A DNA stretch of 6,264 nt from the NCBI GenBank assembly GCA_005888515.1, contig VAZR01000108.1, positions 1 through 6,264 on the forward strand, given 5' to 3'. Under the pieces are notes generated by a model that was not told the origin of the DNA, did not search any database, and was given only the letters and a program-made list of their open reading frames with translations. How positions within the stretch are numbered: the first letter of the stretch is position 1; every line of letters starts with the position of its first letter. Positions 1 to 5,984 of the stretch are shown here, piece by piece. A program made the translations under genes and the position numbers. This DNA is from Alphaproteobacteria bacterium. Lineage in GTDB: Bacteria; Pseudomonadota; Alphaproteobacteria; ATCC43930; CGMCC-115725.

Positions 1-164
1 GCGGGAAAATCTGTGAAGCCCGTGTCATTTTTATCGCGCGGCGGGTACCTCCCTGATAGCAATGCGGCTAATATCGGTTCTGCGCTCGTTGGGGGATGGG
101 GCAGAGCCGGGGGGGAACCGGTCTGCATGGCCGGACAGCATCAGCAGGCGCGGAGGGGGACAGA
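1..164 (+). other. ftsZ upstream leader
   Basis: No reading frame here has the character of a gene. One frame is open from base 1 to a stop at 166-168, but it lacks a start in the window and its translation resembles nothing I know; in particular it does not look like the end of FtsA, which commonly precedes FtsZ. So ftsA, if it is next door, ends before the window. A TAATAT at 69-74 resembles a -10 box, but no convincing -35 lies 16-19 bases upstream. The segment may hold a promoter of ftsZ, but nothing in it proves one. Confidence 0.4.
152..160 (+). promoter_or_regulatory. Ribosome binding site of ftsZ
   Basis: GGAGG followed by GGGA lies 8 bases before the ATG at 165. It decides the start: the same frame also has an ATG at 96, but that would add 23 residues with no similarity to FtsZ N-termini and has no comparable site in front of it. 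Confidence 0.8.
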
Positions 165-1688
165 ATGATCAATCTCAGCATCCCGAAGGACGAGCACGAG
201 CTTAAGCCGCGCATTACCGTGATCGGGATCGGCGGTGCCGGCGGGAATGCCGTCAACAACATGATCCGGTCGAACCTGATCGGCTGCGAATTCGTCGTCT
301 GCAACACCGACGCGCAGGCGCTGCAGCAATCGACCGCGCCGCGCAAGATCCAGCTCGGCGTCGGCGTCACGCGCGGCCTCGGCGCCGGGGCGCGGCCGGA
401 TGTCGGGCGGGCCGCCGCCGAGGAGGCGCTCGACGAGATCCTCGAATCGGTCAACGGCTCGAACATGGTGTTCCTGACCGCCGGGATGGGCGGCGGCACC
501 GGCACCGGCGCGGCGCCGGTCATCGCGCGAGTTGCGCGCGAATCCGGCATTCTGACAGTCGGAGTGGTGACCAAGCCCTTCCATTTCGAGGGCGTCCACC
601 GCATGCGGACCGCCGAATCCGGCATCGAAGAACTTCAGAAGTTCGTCGATACGCTGATCATCATCCCCAATCAGAACCTGTTCCGCATCGCCAACGAGCG
701 CACGACCTTTGCCGATGCGTTCAAGATGGCTGACGACGTGCTGCATTCCGGGGTGCGCGGCGTCACCGATTTGATGGTGATGCCCGGCCTGATTAATCTC
801 GACTTCGCCGACATCCGTACGGTCATGAGCGAGATGGGCAAGGCGATGATGGGCACCGGCGAGGCAGAAGGCGATCGTCGCGCCATCGATGCCGCCGAGG
901 CCGCGATCTCAAACCCGCTCCTGGAAGATGTCTCGATGAAGGGCGCCCGCGGCGTTCTGATCAACATCACCGGCGGCACCGACATGACCTTGTTCGAGGT
1001 CGACGAGGCGGCCAACCGGATCCGCGAAGAGGTCGATCCCGAAGCCAACATCATCTTCGGCTCGACCTTCGACGAGAAGCTCGCCGGGCGGATGCGCATT
1101 TCGGTCGTCGCGACCGGGATCGACGCGGAAGCCGCGATCGCAGCCGCACCGGCGCTCGCGCCCTCCGTCGCGGCCCCGCGCCCGATGCTGGCGGAAGCGG
1201 CGTTGCGCGACACTGGCACGGGTTATACCCAGCCGATTCTGACGCAGAACGCCGCCGCGCCGAAAACTGAGCCGCGCATCGAACCGCGCCCCGAGGCCGC
1301 GCCTGAACCGGTTCCGGCCGCCGCGATGGCCGCCGAGACCGCCGCGCTGCGTAGTGGCGGTTTTGTCGCGCCGCGCCCGGTCGAGGCTGCGCCCGCCCGC
1401 CCGGTCCCGATCGCGCAACCCGCCGTGCCGGCGGCGCCGGAGGCGTTGCCACCGCGCGCCCGAGGCCGCGTGCCGAGTCTGATCGAGCGGATGACCGGTG
1501 TGGGTCGGGCGCGGCCGACGGCGCCCCCGCCGCCGCGGACACCGCCGCAGCCGCAGCCCGCGCCGGCAGCCGTGCGGGCCGCCCCGCCCCGGCTGACGCC
1601 GCTGGAGCCCGAGGAGCGGCCCGGCGCCAGCAGCAAGGAAGACGATCTGCTCGACATCCCCGCCTTTCTGCGCCGGCAGGCAAACTAG
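165..1688 (+). CDS. ftsZ: Cell division protein FtsZ
   Basis: FtsZ is the tubulin-like GTPase that polymerises at midcell, forms the Z ring and recruits the divisome. The 507-residue product starts with a short tail, then the nucleotide-binding GGAGGNAVN (23-31), the tubulin signature GGGTGTG (109-115) and the T7 loop NLDFAD, whose N211, D213 and D216 complete the GTPase site of the next subunit. The globular core ends near residue 320. Residues about 321-490 form a Pro/Ala/Arg-rich disordered linker, far longer than the roughly 50 residues of E. coli but usual for alphaproteobacteria. The last 15 residues (DDLLDIPAFLRRQAN) are the conserved tail that in this family binds FtsA and other partners. 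A small ordered-looking island, PSLIERMTG (437-445), sits inside the linker. All key residues are present and the gene looks intact. lpxC follows after 202 bases. Identification is essentially certain. Confidence 0.99.
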   Translation: MINLSIPKDEHELKPRITVIGIGGAGGNAVNNMIRSNLIGCEFVVCNTDAQALQQSTAPRKIQLGVGVTRGLGAGARPDVGRAAAEEALDEILESVNGSNMVFLTAGMGGGTGTGAAPVIARVARESGILTVGVVTKPFHFEGVHRMRTAESGIEELQKFVDTLIIIPNQNLFRIANERTTFADAFKMADDVLHSGVRGVTDLMVMPGLINLDFADIRTVMSEMGKAMMGTGEAEGDRRAIDAAEAAISNPLLEDVSMKGARGVLINITGGTDMTLFEVDEAANRIREEVDPEANIIFGSTFDEKLAGRMRISVVATGIDAEAAIAAAPALAPSVAAPRPMLAEAALRDTGTGYTQPILTQNAAAPKTEPRIEPRPEAAPEPVPAAAMAAETAALRSGGFVAPRPVEAAPARPVPIAQPAVPAAPEALPPRARGRVPSLIERMTGVGRARPTAPPPPRTPPQPQPAPAAVRAAPPRLTPLEPEERPGASSKEDDLLDIPAFLRRQAN

Positions 1689-1745
1689 GCGGTTACCGCG
1701 TTGTGCGGCGACGCCGCTCGGAGTCTGTGTTCATAGCGGGGCTGT

Positions 1746-1777
1746 TTCCGGTGGCCACAAGATGTGGTGGCCTGGAA
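1746..1777 (+). repeat. Stem-loop after ftsZ
   Basis: GGCCAC (1753-1758) and GTGGCC (1767-1772) are perfect complements around an 8-base loop. An outer TTCC (1746-1749) can pair with GGAA (1774-1777), with a small asymmetric internal loop of three bases against one. It lies 57 bases past the ftsZ stop. No run of T follows, so it is not a classical intrinsic terminator. It could protect the 3' end of the ftsZ message or be a chance fold in GC-rich DNA. Confidence 0.4.
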
Positions 1778-1799
1778 TGCGGCAGACGTGCAACAATCC

Positions 1800-1821
1800 G
1801 TAACAAAGAGTGATTTGTGAC
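1800..1821 (+). promoter_or_regulatory. Operator-like dyad upstream of lpxC
   Basis: GTAACAAA (1800-1807) and TTTGTGAC (1814-1821) are complementary at seven of eight positions around a 6-base spacer. The site is AT-rich compared with its surroundings. A poor -35-like TTGTGA (1815-1820) overlaps the right arm, with TAGCGT (1838-1843) 17 bases on as a weak -10. The size and symmetry fit a dimeric repressor or activator site for lpxC, but I cannot name the protein and the promoter match is weak. Confidence 0.3.
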
Positions 1822-1831
1822 GATTCCGCAC

Positions 1832-1851
1832 CGAGGCTAGCGTATGCCTCG
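1832..1851 (+). repeat. Second stem-loop before lpxC
   Basis: CGAGGC (1832-1837) and GCCTCG (1846-1851) are perfect complements around an 8-base loop, 40 bases before the chosen lpxC start. If transcription begins upstream of it, it would fold in the lpxC leader. There is no U-tract, so it is not an intrinsic terminator. A 6-bp match can arise by chance in DNA of this composition. Confidence 0.3.
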
Positions 1852-1890
1852 AGAGCGTTTCGTTTGGTACAGATCTACATGTTGGGGGAC

Positions 1891-2808
1891 ATGGGGATTG
1901 CTCAACAACGGACCTTGAGGTCCGCGATCGGCTGCCGAGGGGTGGGGCTGCATTGCGGCCAAAAGGTGGTCATGACGATGCGTCCGGCAGCGCCGGATAG
2001 CGGCATCGTCTTTCGCCGGCTCGATGCCGGCGCCGAGATCCGCGCCGGCTGGGAGAACACGATCGAATCCTCGCTGTCGACAGTGCTGTCGAATGGCGAA
2101 GGCATCCGCGTCAGCACGATCGAGCATCTGATGGCGGCGCTCGCCGGCAGCGGCATCGACAATGCGATTGTCGAGCTCGATGGCCCAGAAGTGCCGATCA
2201 TGGATGGCAGCGCGGCGCCGTTTCTGCATCTGATCGAGCGTGCCGGCACGCTCGCCCAGGATGAGCCGCGGCGAGCGGTCAAGATCCTCAAGCCGGTCGC
2301 GGTCAGCGATGGCGAAGCCACCGCGGCGTTGCTGCCCGATCACGGCTTTTCGCTGAGCTTCGAGATCGATTTCGCCAATCCGCTGATCAATCGGCAGGAC
2401 ATGGCGGTGACGCCCGATCTCGACACATTCAAAACCGAGCTCGCGCCGGCGCGCACCTTCGGCCTGCTCGACGATTTGCCGCGGCTGCAGGCGGCCGGAC
2501 TTGGGCGCGGCGGCTCGCTCGACAATGTCGTCGTCGTCAGCGGCAGTCGGGTTCTGAACCATGGCGGGCTGCGCTATGCCGACGAGTTCGTCCGCCACAA
2601 ATTGCTCGACGCGATCGGCGATTTGTATCTTGCCGGTGGCCCGATCGTCGGCCATTTCCGCGGTATGCGTTCAGGCCACGCGTTGACCCGGCGGCTGCTT
2701 GCGGCCTTGTTTGCCGATCGCGATTCCTGTTGCGCCACGACGCTCGCCGAACCCGCGCCGCTCGGCGTCGTCGTCAAGCCGGATACCCGCCGCATCGCCC
2801 GCGCCTGA
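1891..2808 (+). CDS. lpxC: UDP-3-O-acyl-N-acetylglucosamine deacetylase LpxC
   Basis: LpxC is the cytosolic zinc amidase that removes acetate from UDP-3-O-acyl-GlcNAc, the committed step of lipid A synthesis. With the ATG at 1891 the product has 305 residues, the same length as E. coli LpxC, and the motifs fall almost at the E. coli positions. They are E78 and zinc ligand H79 in STIEHLMAAL, T189/F190 in ARTFG, zinc ligands H236 and D240 with K237 in DEFVRHKLLDAIGDL, and the catalytic-site H263 in SGHAL. All expected active-site residues are present. The start is uncertain. An ATG at 1879 adds four residues. A GTG at 1810 adds 27 residues that do not resemble the family and run through the dyad and stem-loop. 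No site has a good ribosome binding sequence: only a G-run touches the 1891 start. In E. coli LpxC is controlled by proteolysis. The function is certain; the exact start is not. Confidence 0.98.
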   Translation: MGIAQQRTLRSAIGCRGVGLHCGQKVVMTMRPAAPDSGIVFRRLDAGAEIRAGWENTIESSLSTVLSNGEGIRVSTIEHLMAALAGSGIDNAIVELDGPEVPIMDGSAAPFLHLIERAGTLAQDEPRRAVKILKPVAVSDGEATAALLPDHGFSLSFEIDFANPLINRQDMAVTPDLDTFKTELAPARTFGLLDDLPRLQAAGLGRGGSLDNVVVVSGSRVLNHGGLRYADEFVRHKLLDAIGDLYLAGGPIVGHFRGMRSGHALTRRLLAALFADRDSCCATTLAEPAPLGVVVKPDTRRIARA

Positions 2809-2828
2809 TGGCGGCATCGCTGCCCGGT

Positions 2829-2859
2829 TTGCCGCCGGCCGCGCAATCCATGCTATAAC
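2829..2859 (+). promoter_or_regulatory. Possible promoter of bamD
   Basis: TATAAC (2854-2859) matches five of six bases of the sigma-70 -10 box and stands out in a very GC-rich gap. TTGCCG (2829-2834) matches four of six of the -35, but the 19-base spacer is long. The predicted start of transcription near 2866 would give bamD a leader of about 30 bases before the ATG at 2895. bamD could equally be read through from lpxC. Confidence 0.35.
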
Positions 2860-2867
2860 CCGGCCGG
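2835..2867 (+). repeat. 7-bp inverted repeat around the bamD -10 box
   Basis: CCGGCCG (2835-2841) is repeated inverted as CGGCCGG (2861-2867), with 19 bases between the arms that include the TATAAC box. It could be an operator flanking the promoter, or a hairpin if transcription comes from lpxC. GC-only arms of this length are common by chance here. Confidence 0.25.
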
Positions 2868-2894
2868 GGAGTGGCTCTGGGGTCGGTACCGACG

Positions 2895-3707
2895 ATGCGT
2901 TTGTTGTTTTCGCCGCTGCGGCTTGGCGTCGCATTGCTGTTGCTGGTGCTCGCCGGCTGCGGCAGCTCGCGTAACGAAGTCTACATCGAAAAGCCGGTCG
3001 ACGATCTCTACAACAAGGCGATGGATGCGCTCGTCGATGAGCGCTACTCGGAAGCTGCCAAGACCTTCGAGCAGGTCGAAAGCCAGCATCCCTATTCGGT
3101 ATGGGCCACCAAAAGCCAGCTGATGGGGGTCTATTCGCTGTATGAATCCGGCAGCTATGACCAGGCGATCATCGCCGCCGACCGCTTCATTCAGCTGCAC
3201 CCCGGCCACCGCGATGTCGCCTACGCCTATTATTTGAAGGCGATCTGCTACTACATGCAGATCGTCGATGTCGGCCGTGACCAGCGGACGACCGAGCTGG
3301 CGTTGCGCGCGCTCGACGATGTGGTCCGCCGCTTCCCGGAGAGCAAATACGCCCGCGACGCCAAGCTGAAGCTCGATTTCACGCGCGATCACCTGGCCGG
3401 CAAGGAGATGGAGATCGGCCGCTACTACCTGAACCGGCAGGAGTATCTGGCGGCGATGAACCGCTTCAAGCGGGTCATCGATAATTACCAGACCACGACG
3501 CATGTGCCCGAAGCGCTGGAGCGGCTGGTCGAGTGCGATCTCGCGCTCGGCCTGACCAAGGAGGCCAAGGACAATGCCGCGGTGCTCGGCTACAACTACC
3601 CGGGCAGCCGTTGGTACAAGGATGCCTACGCGCTGATGACCGGTAGCGGCGCACCGGCCGAGGCGCGCGAGGGCTGGTTCGGCAGTTTGGTCAGCAACGT
3701 GTTCTGA
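2895..3707 (+). CDS. bamD: Outer membrane assembly lipoprotein BamD
   Basis: BamD (older name ComL) is the essential lipoprotein of the BAM complex, which folds beta-barrel proteins into the outer membrane with BamA. From the ATG at 2895 it has 270 residues. A lipoprotein signal (MRLLFSPLR, a Leu/Val-rich core) ends in the lipobox LAGC, so C22 becomes the lipidated first residue; Gly and Ser follow, with no inner-membrane-retention Asp. The mature part is built of TPR helix pairs from about residue 33 to 250, with stretches typical of alphaproteobacterial BamD such as QHPYSVWATKSQLM (64-77), LDRFIQLHP-like AADRFIQLHPG (95-104), YAYYLKAICYY (110-120) and LAGKEMEIGRYYL (167-179). Length and architecture are normal. 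An in-frame GTG at 2871 would add eight residues before the signal, with GGGGAG placed directly on it; the signal peptide favours 2895. It lies 86 bases after lpxC, the usual neighbour. Confidence 0.97.
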   Translation: MRLLFSPLRLGVALLLLVLAGCGSSRNEVYIEKPVDDLYNKAMDALVDERYSEAAKTFEQVESQHPYSVWATKSQLMGVYSLYESGSYDQAIIAADRFIQLHPGHRDVAYAYYLKAICYYMQIVDVGRDQRTTELALRALDDVVRRFPESKYARDAKLKLDFTRDHLAGKEMEIGRYYLNRQEYLAAMNRFKRVIDNYQTTTHVPEALERLVECDLALGLTKEAKDNAAVLGYNYPGSRWYKDAYALMTGSGAPAEAREGWFGSLVSNVF

Positions 3708-3735
3708 GCCGCGCGGCACATTACAAAAAAATAAT

Positions 3736-3764
3736 TTCAGCTTCCCCGGCGGCTGATTTATGAG
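3736..3764 (+). promoter_or_regulatory. Possible promoter of the NEW3-ABC operon
   Basis: TTCAGC (3736-3741, three of six to the -35) and TATGAG (3759-3764, four of six to the -10) are separated by 17 bases. Directly upstream lies the most AT-rich stretch of the window, including seven A in a row (3724-3732 region), as expected of an UP element. Transcription would begin near 3771 and give a leader of about 85 bases that contains the inverted repeat at 3784-3838. The box matches are modest, so this rests mostly on the AT-rich context and the break in gene spacing. Confidence 0.3.
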
Positions 3765-3783
3765 GCTGGGCCGATCGACATTC

Positions 3784-3838
3784 GCTGTCATGCATGCCCG
3801 GCCGCCACGCTGCGCGCCGCCGCGCGGATCATGACAGC
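3784..3838 (+). repeat. 9-bp inverted repeat in the operon leader
   Basis: GCTGTCATG (3784-3792) recurs exactly inverted as CATGACAGC (3830-3838), separated by 37 bases. Within these, GCGCG (3812-3816) and CGCGC (3821-3825) can form a further small stem with a 4-base loop. The right arm ends five bases before the ribosome binding site of the next gene. The structure may be an RNA hairpin that controls ribosome access, or a DNA operator with distant half-sites. It is not followed by T residues and so is not an intrinsic terminator. Confidence 0.5.
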
Positions 3839-3842
3839 TTCC

Positions 3843-3849
3843 GGGAGGG
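3843..3849 (+). promoter_or_regulatory. Ribosome binding site of the NEW3-domain gene
   Basis: GGGAGGG, with GGAGG at 3844-3848, lies 8 bases before the ATG at 3857. It decides the start against an in-frame ATG at 3794, which would put 21 charged residues before the signal peptide and run through the inverted repeat. A second ATG at 3860 is also possible. Confidence 0.75.
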
Positions 3850-3856
3850 TTCTGGC

Positions 3857-5020
3857 ATGATGCGGCGGCTGGTCGCTGTCTTGTTTGTATTGTTGTGGGC
3901 TGGCGGCGCGGTTGCGGCCGATCAGCCCTCCAACATCACCGGCTTGTTCCTGACGACAAAATACCCGGGCCTGACCGTGAAGGCCGGCGAGACCACGACG
4001 GTCGATCTGGCGTTGCGCAATTTCAAATTGCCGCCCCAGTCCCTGACCGTGTCCGTTCCCGATGTCGCAAATGGCTGGAAAGCGACGATCCTCGGCGGCG
4101 GCCAGCCCGTGACCGCGGTCCAGGTCGCGCCCGATGCCGAGGAGCGGCTGCAATTGCGGCTCGAACCGCCGGCCGGGATCGGCAAGGGCGAGTACCGCTT
4201 CACGGTCGAAGCCAAAAGCCCGCAGCATGACGAAAAATTGCCGATCACGCTGACAATCGGTGAGGAACTGCCGGCCAAGCTCAAGCTGACCACCAACTTC
4301 CCGGCATTGCGGGGCACTGCGACGACCTCGTTCAAATACCGGGTAACGGTGACCAACGACAGCGGTCGCGATGCGACGATCAATTTCAGCGCCGATGCGC
4401 CAAAGAATTTTCAGGTCAGCTTCACCGAGGCCTATGGCAGCCAGCAGATCACCAGCATTCCGATCGAGGCCGGCAAATCGAAGGATGTCGAGGCTTCGCT
4501 GACGATCCCGCGCGAAACCCAGGCTGGCGACTACAAGCTGACGCTTCATGCGAAGACCGAGGCGACCAATGCCGATCTGCCGGTCAGCCTGACGATCATC
4601 GGCCAGCCGCGGGTCGCGCTATCGGGCGAAGGCGGTCGTCTCAGCGGCGAAGCCTATGCCGGGCAGAGCAGTCAGTTGACGGTGGTGTTGCGCAACGACG
4701 GCAGCGAGGCGGCGCGCGATGTTGAGCTCAGCGCGACGACGCCGGAGGGTTGGAAATCGGAATTTGATCCGAAACAGCTGCCGCAGCTTGCGCCGGGCAC
4801 GCCGCAAAACGTCAAGGTGACATTGATCCCCTCCGAACGCGCGATTGCCGGCGATTATCAGACGACGATCCGCGCCAACGCCGCCGGCGGGCTGTCCGAA
4901 TCGGCCAATTTCCGCATCACGGTACTGACCTCGACGCTGTGGGGCGCGGTTGGCATTGCGATCATCGCGATCGCCTTGCTTGTCGTCGTGTTCGCCGTCG
5001 CCCGGTTTGGCCGCCGCTGA
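3857..5020 (+). CDS. Membrane-anchored NEW3-domain protein, ABC partner
   Basis: The 387-residue product has a signal peptide (basic MMRR, hydrophobic to about 18, cleavage likely near AVA/AD at 20-21). Three tandem beta-sandwich domains follow, at about 25-135, 140-250 and 255-356. It ends in a transmembrane helix (about 361-382) with a basic tail, RFGRR. Each domain closes with a related strand: GEYRFTVEAKS (111-121), GDYKLTLHAKT (224-234) and GDYQTTIRANA (332-342). GWK recurs at 73 and 298. The pattern fits NEW3/NPCBM_assoc Ig-like domains as in the COG1470 group of predicted membrane proteins, often found beside ABC-2 exporters. Topology puts the domains outside the inner membrane, facing the periplasm. 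No catalytic motif is visible. The gene shares its stop with the binding site of the ATPase gene, so it likely works with that transporter, perhaps as a substrate-handling or docking subunit; that is inference. The family call is fairly sure, the function unknown. Confidence 0.8.
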   Translation: MMRRLVAVLFVLLWAGGAVAADQPSNITGLFLTTKYPGLTVKAGETTTVDLALRNFKLPPQSLTVSVPDVANGWKATILGGGQPVTAVQVAPDAEERLQLRLEPPAGIGKGEYRFTVEAKSPQHDEKLPITLTIGEELPAKLKLTTNFPALRGTATTSFKYRVTVTNDSGRDATINFSADAPKNFQVSFTEAYGSQQITSIPIEAGKSKDVEASLTIPRETQAGDYKLTLHAKTEATNADLPVSLTIIGQPRVALSGEGGRLSGEAYAGQSSQLTVVLRNDGSEAARDVELSATTPEGWKSEFDPKQLPQLAPGTPQNVKVTLIPSERAIAGDYQTTIRANAAGGLSESANFRITVLTSTLWGAVGIAIIAIALLVVVFAVARFGRR

Positions 5021-5024
5021 GGAG
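5018..5024 (+). promoter_or_regulatory. Ribosome binding site overlapping a stop codon
   Basis: TGAGGAG contains the TGA stop of the preceding gene and the binding site for the ATPase ATG at 5031, six bases on. The arrangement suggests translational coupling. It also selects 5031 over an in-frame ATG at 4950 that would place 27 unrelated residues before the ABC domain. An ATG at 5026 is in another frame. Confidence 0.75.
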
Positions 5025-5030
5025 CATGCG

Positions 5031-5984
5031 ATGGCGGGCGAGGTGGTGATCCGGGCCGAGCAGCTGACCAAGCGCTACGGCGCCAACCTCGCGGTCGATC
5101 ACATCGATCTCGAGGTCAATGCCGGCGAGATCGTCGGCATCCTCGGTCCCAACGGTTCGGGCAAGACGACGACAATCCTGATGCTGTTGGGCCTCACCGA
5201 GCCGACCGGCGGGCGCGCCGTGGTCGCCGGCTTCGACCCCCTGCGCGACCCGCTCGAGGTCAAGCGGCGGGTCGGCTACATGCCCGATCAGGTCGGCTTT
5301 TATGACGGTCTCTCGGCCCTCGACAACCTCGCCTATACCGGCCGGCTCGCCGGACTGTCGCGTGATGAGATCGACGCACGCTTCGCCGACGCAATGGAGC
5401 GCGTCGGTCTCACGACGGTAGGCCGCAACCGGGTCCGCACCTACTCGCAGGGCATGCGCCAGCGACTCGGCCTCGCCGAGGTGTTGATGAAGCGCCCGAG
5501 CGTTGCGATCCTCGACGAGCCGACGACCGCACTCGACCCGCATTCGACGCAGGAATTTCTCGACATGATTCGTGGCTTGAAGGCGGACGGCACGGCGGTG
5601 CTCTTGTCGTCGCATCATCTCGACCAGGTGCAGAGCGTCTGCGACCGGGTCGCGCTGTTCAACCGGGGTCGTGTCGTCCTCTCCGGCACGGTGACCGAGC
5701 TGGCGGGCCGCGTGCTCGGCGGCGGCCATGTGATCGATGTCGAGGCGCGCGGCCCAGAGGGAGCGGGGGGCATTGCCGATCGCCTAGCCGCAGTGCCCGG
5801 CGTGGTGCGGATCCAGGCACTCGGCGGCGAGCGGTACCGTGTCGATTGCCAGCGCGATCTGCGGGCCGAGATCGCGCGCCGGCTCGCTCCTGAAGTCGAG
5901 CTGGTCGGAATCCATTTCGCGGCGCCAAGCCTCAACGAAGTCTACAACCGCTATTTCGAGGAGGCCCGCCATGCCGCTCAGTAG
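5031..5984 (+). CDS. ABC-2 type transporter ATP-binding protein
   Basis: This 317-residue protein is the cytoplasmic ATPase that powers the permease encoded next. In order it shows Walker A GPNGSGKT (39-46), the Q-loop region YMPDQVGFY (83-91), the signature YSQGMRQRL (138-146), Walker B with the catalytic E163 in VAILDEPT (158-165), the D-loop ALDP (167-170) and the switch H195 in LLSSHH. The catalytic ABC domain ends near 220. A C-terminal region of about 95 residues follows, of the kind found in CcmA/DrrA/NosF-like ATPases (COG1131), and ends in SLNEVYNRYFEEA. At the Q-loop, Asp (D86) stands where Gln is usual, with Q87 next to it; YMP-D/E is seen in NosF-like members. The signature reads SQGM rather than SGGQ, also tolerated in this group. 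The end overlaps the permease start by 14 bases. The family is certain, the substrate unknown. Confidence 0.93.
   Translation: MAGEVVIRAEQLTKRYGANLAVDHIDLEVNAGEIVGILGPNGSGKTTTILMLLGLTEPTGGRAVVAGFDPLRDPLEVKRRVGYMPDQVGFYDGLSALDNLAYTGRLAGLSRDEIDARFADAMERVGLTTVGRNRVRTYSQGMRQRLGLAEVLMKRPSVAILDEPTTALDPHSTQEFLDMIRGLKADGTAVLLSSHHLDQVQSVCDRVALFNRGRVVLSGTVTELAGRVLGGGHVIDVEARGPEGAGGIADRLAAVPGVVRIQALGGERYRVDCQRDLRAEIARRLAPEVELVGIHFAAPSLNEVYNRYFEEARHAAQ
5958..5964 (+). promoter_or_regulatory. Ribosome binding site of the permease gene
   Basis: GAGGAGG inside the end of the ATPase gene lies six bases before the ATG at 5971. It is a near-perfect site and supports the overlapping start. Confidence 0.75.

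Noticed and set aside
96..164. N-terminal extension of FtsZ from the ATG at 96
   Set aside because: The 23 extra residues are unlike FtsZ and the strong ribosome binding site fits the ATG at 165.
1..168. Open frame from base 1 as the 3' end of ftsA
   Set aside because: Its translation shows no FtsA C-terminal features and it would overlap the ftsZ start; it looks like a chance open frame.
141..746. Long - strand frames opposite ftsZ (also 68-625, 671-1219, 1051-1683)
   Set aside because: All are shadows of the FtsZ codon pattern; low-complexity Arg/Ala translations without motifs.
1256..1630. Repetitive GC-rich stretch as a DNA repeat array
   Set aside because: The repetitiveness comes from Ala/Pro/Arg codons of the FtsZ linker; there is no fixed repeat unit or spacer, so it is neither a CRISPR nor a tandem array.
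2699..2974. 91-codon + strand frame across the lpxC-bamD junction
   Set aside because: It overlaps two well-supported genes in another frame, is Ala/Pro/Arg low complexity and has no ribosome binding site.
3708..3759. Terminator after bamD
   Set aside because: The palindrome GCCGCGCGGC (3708-3717) has no room for a loop and is followed by A, not T. A 5-bp stem TCAGC/GCTGA (3737-3756) with three T behind it is too weak, and it overlaps a better promoter reading.
2853..3791. 312-codon open frame on the - strand opposite bamD
   Set aside because: It lies wholly opposite a clear BamD gene and its translation has the Arg/Asp/His-rich look of antisense frames in GC-rich DNA, with no recognisable domain.
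3788..4549. - strand frames opposite the NEW3-domain gene (also 3922-4383, 4619-5071)
   Set aside because: The + strand gene has a signal peptide, repeated domains, a membrane anchor and a good ribosome binding site; the opposite frames have none of these.
4962..5729. 255-codon - strand frame opposite the ABC ATPase
   Set aside because: The + strand carries all ABC motifs in order; the antisense product is His/Arg/Glu-rich noise.
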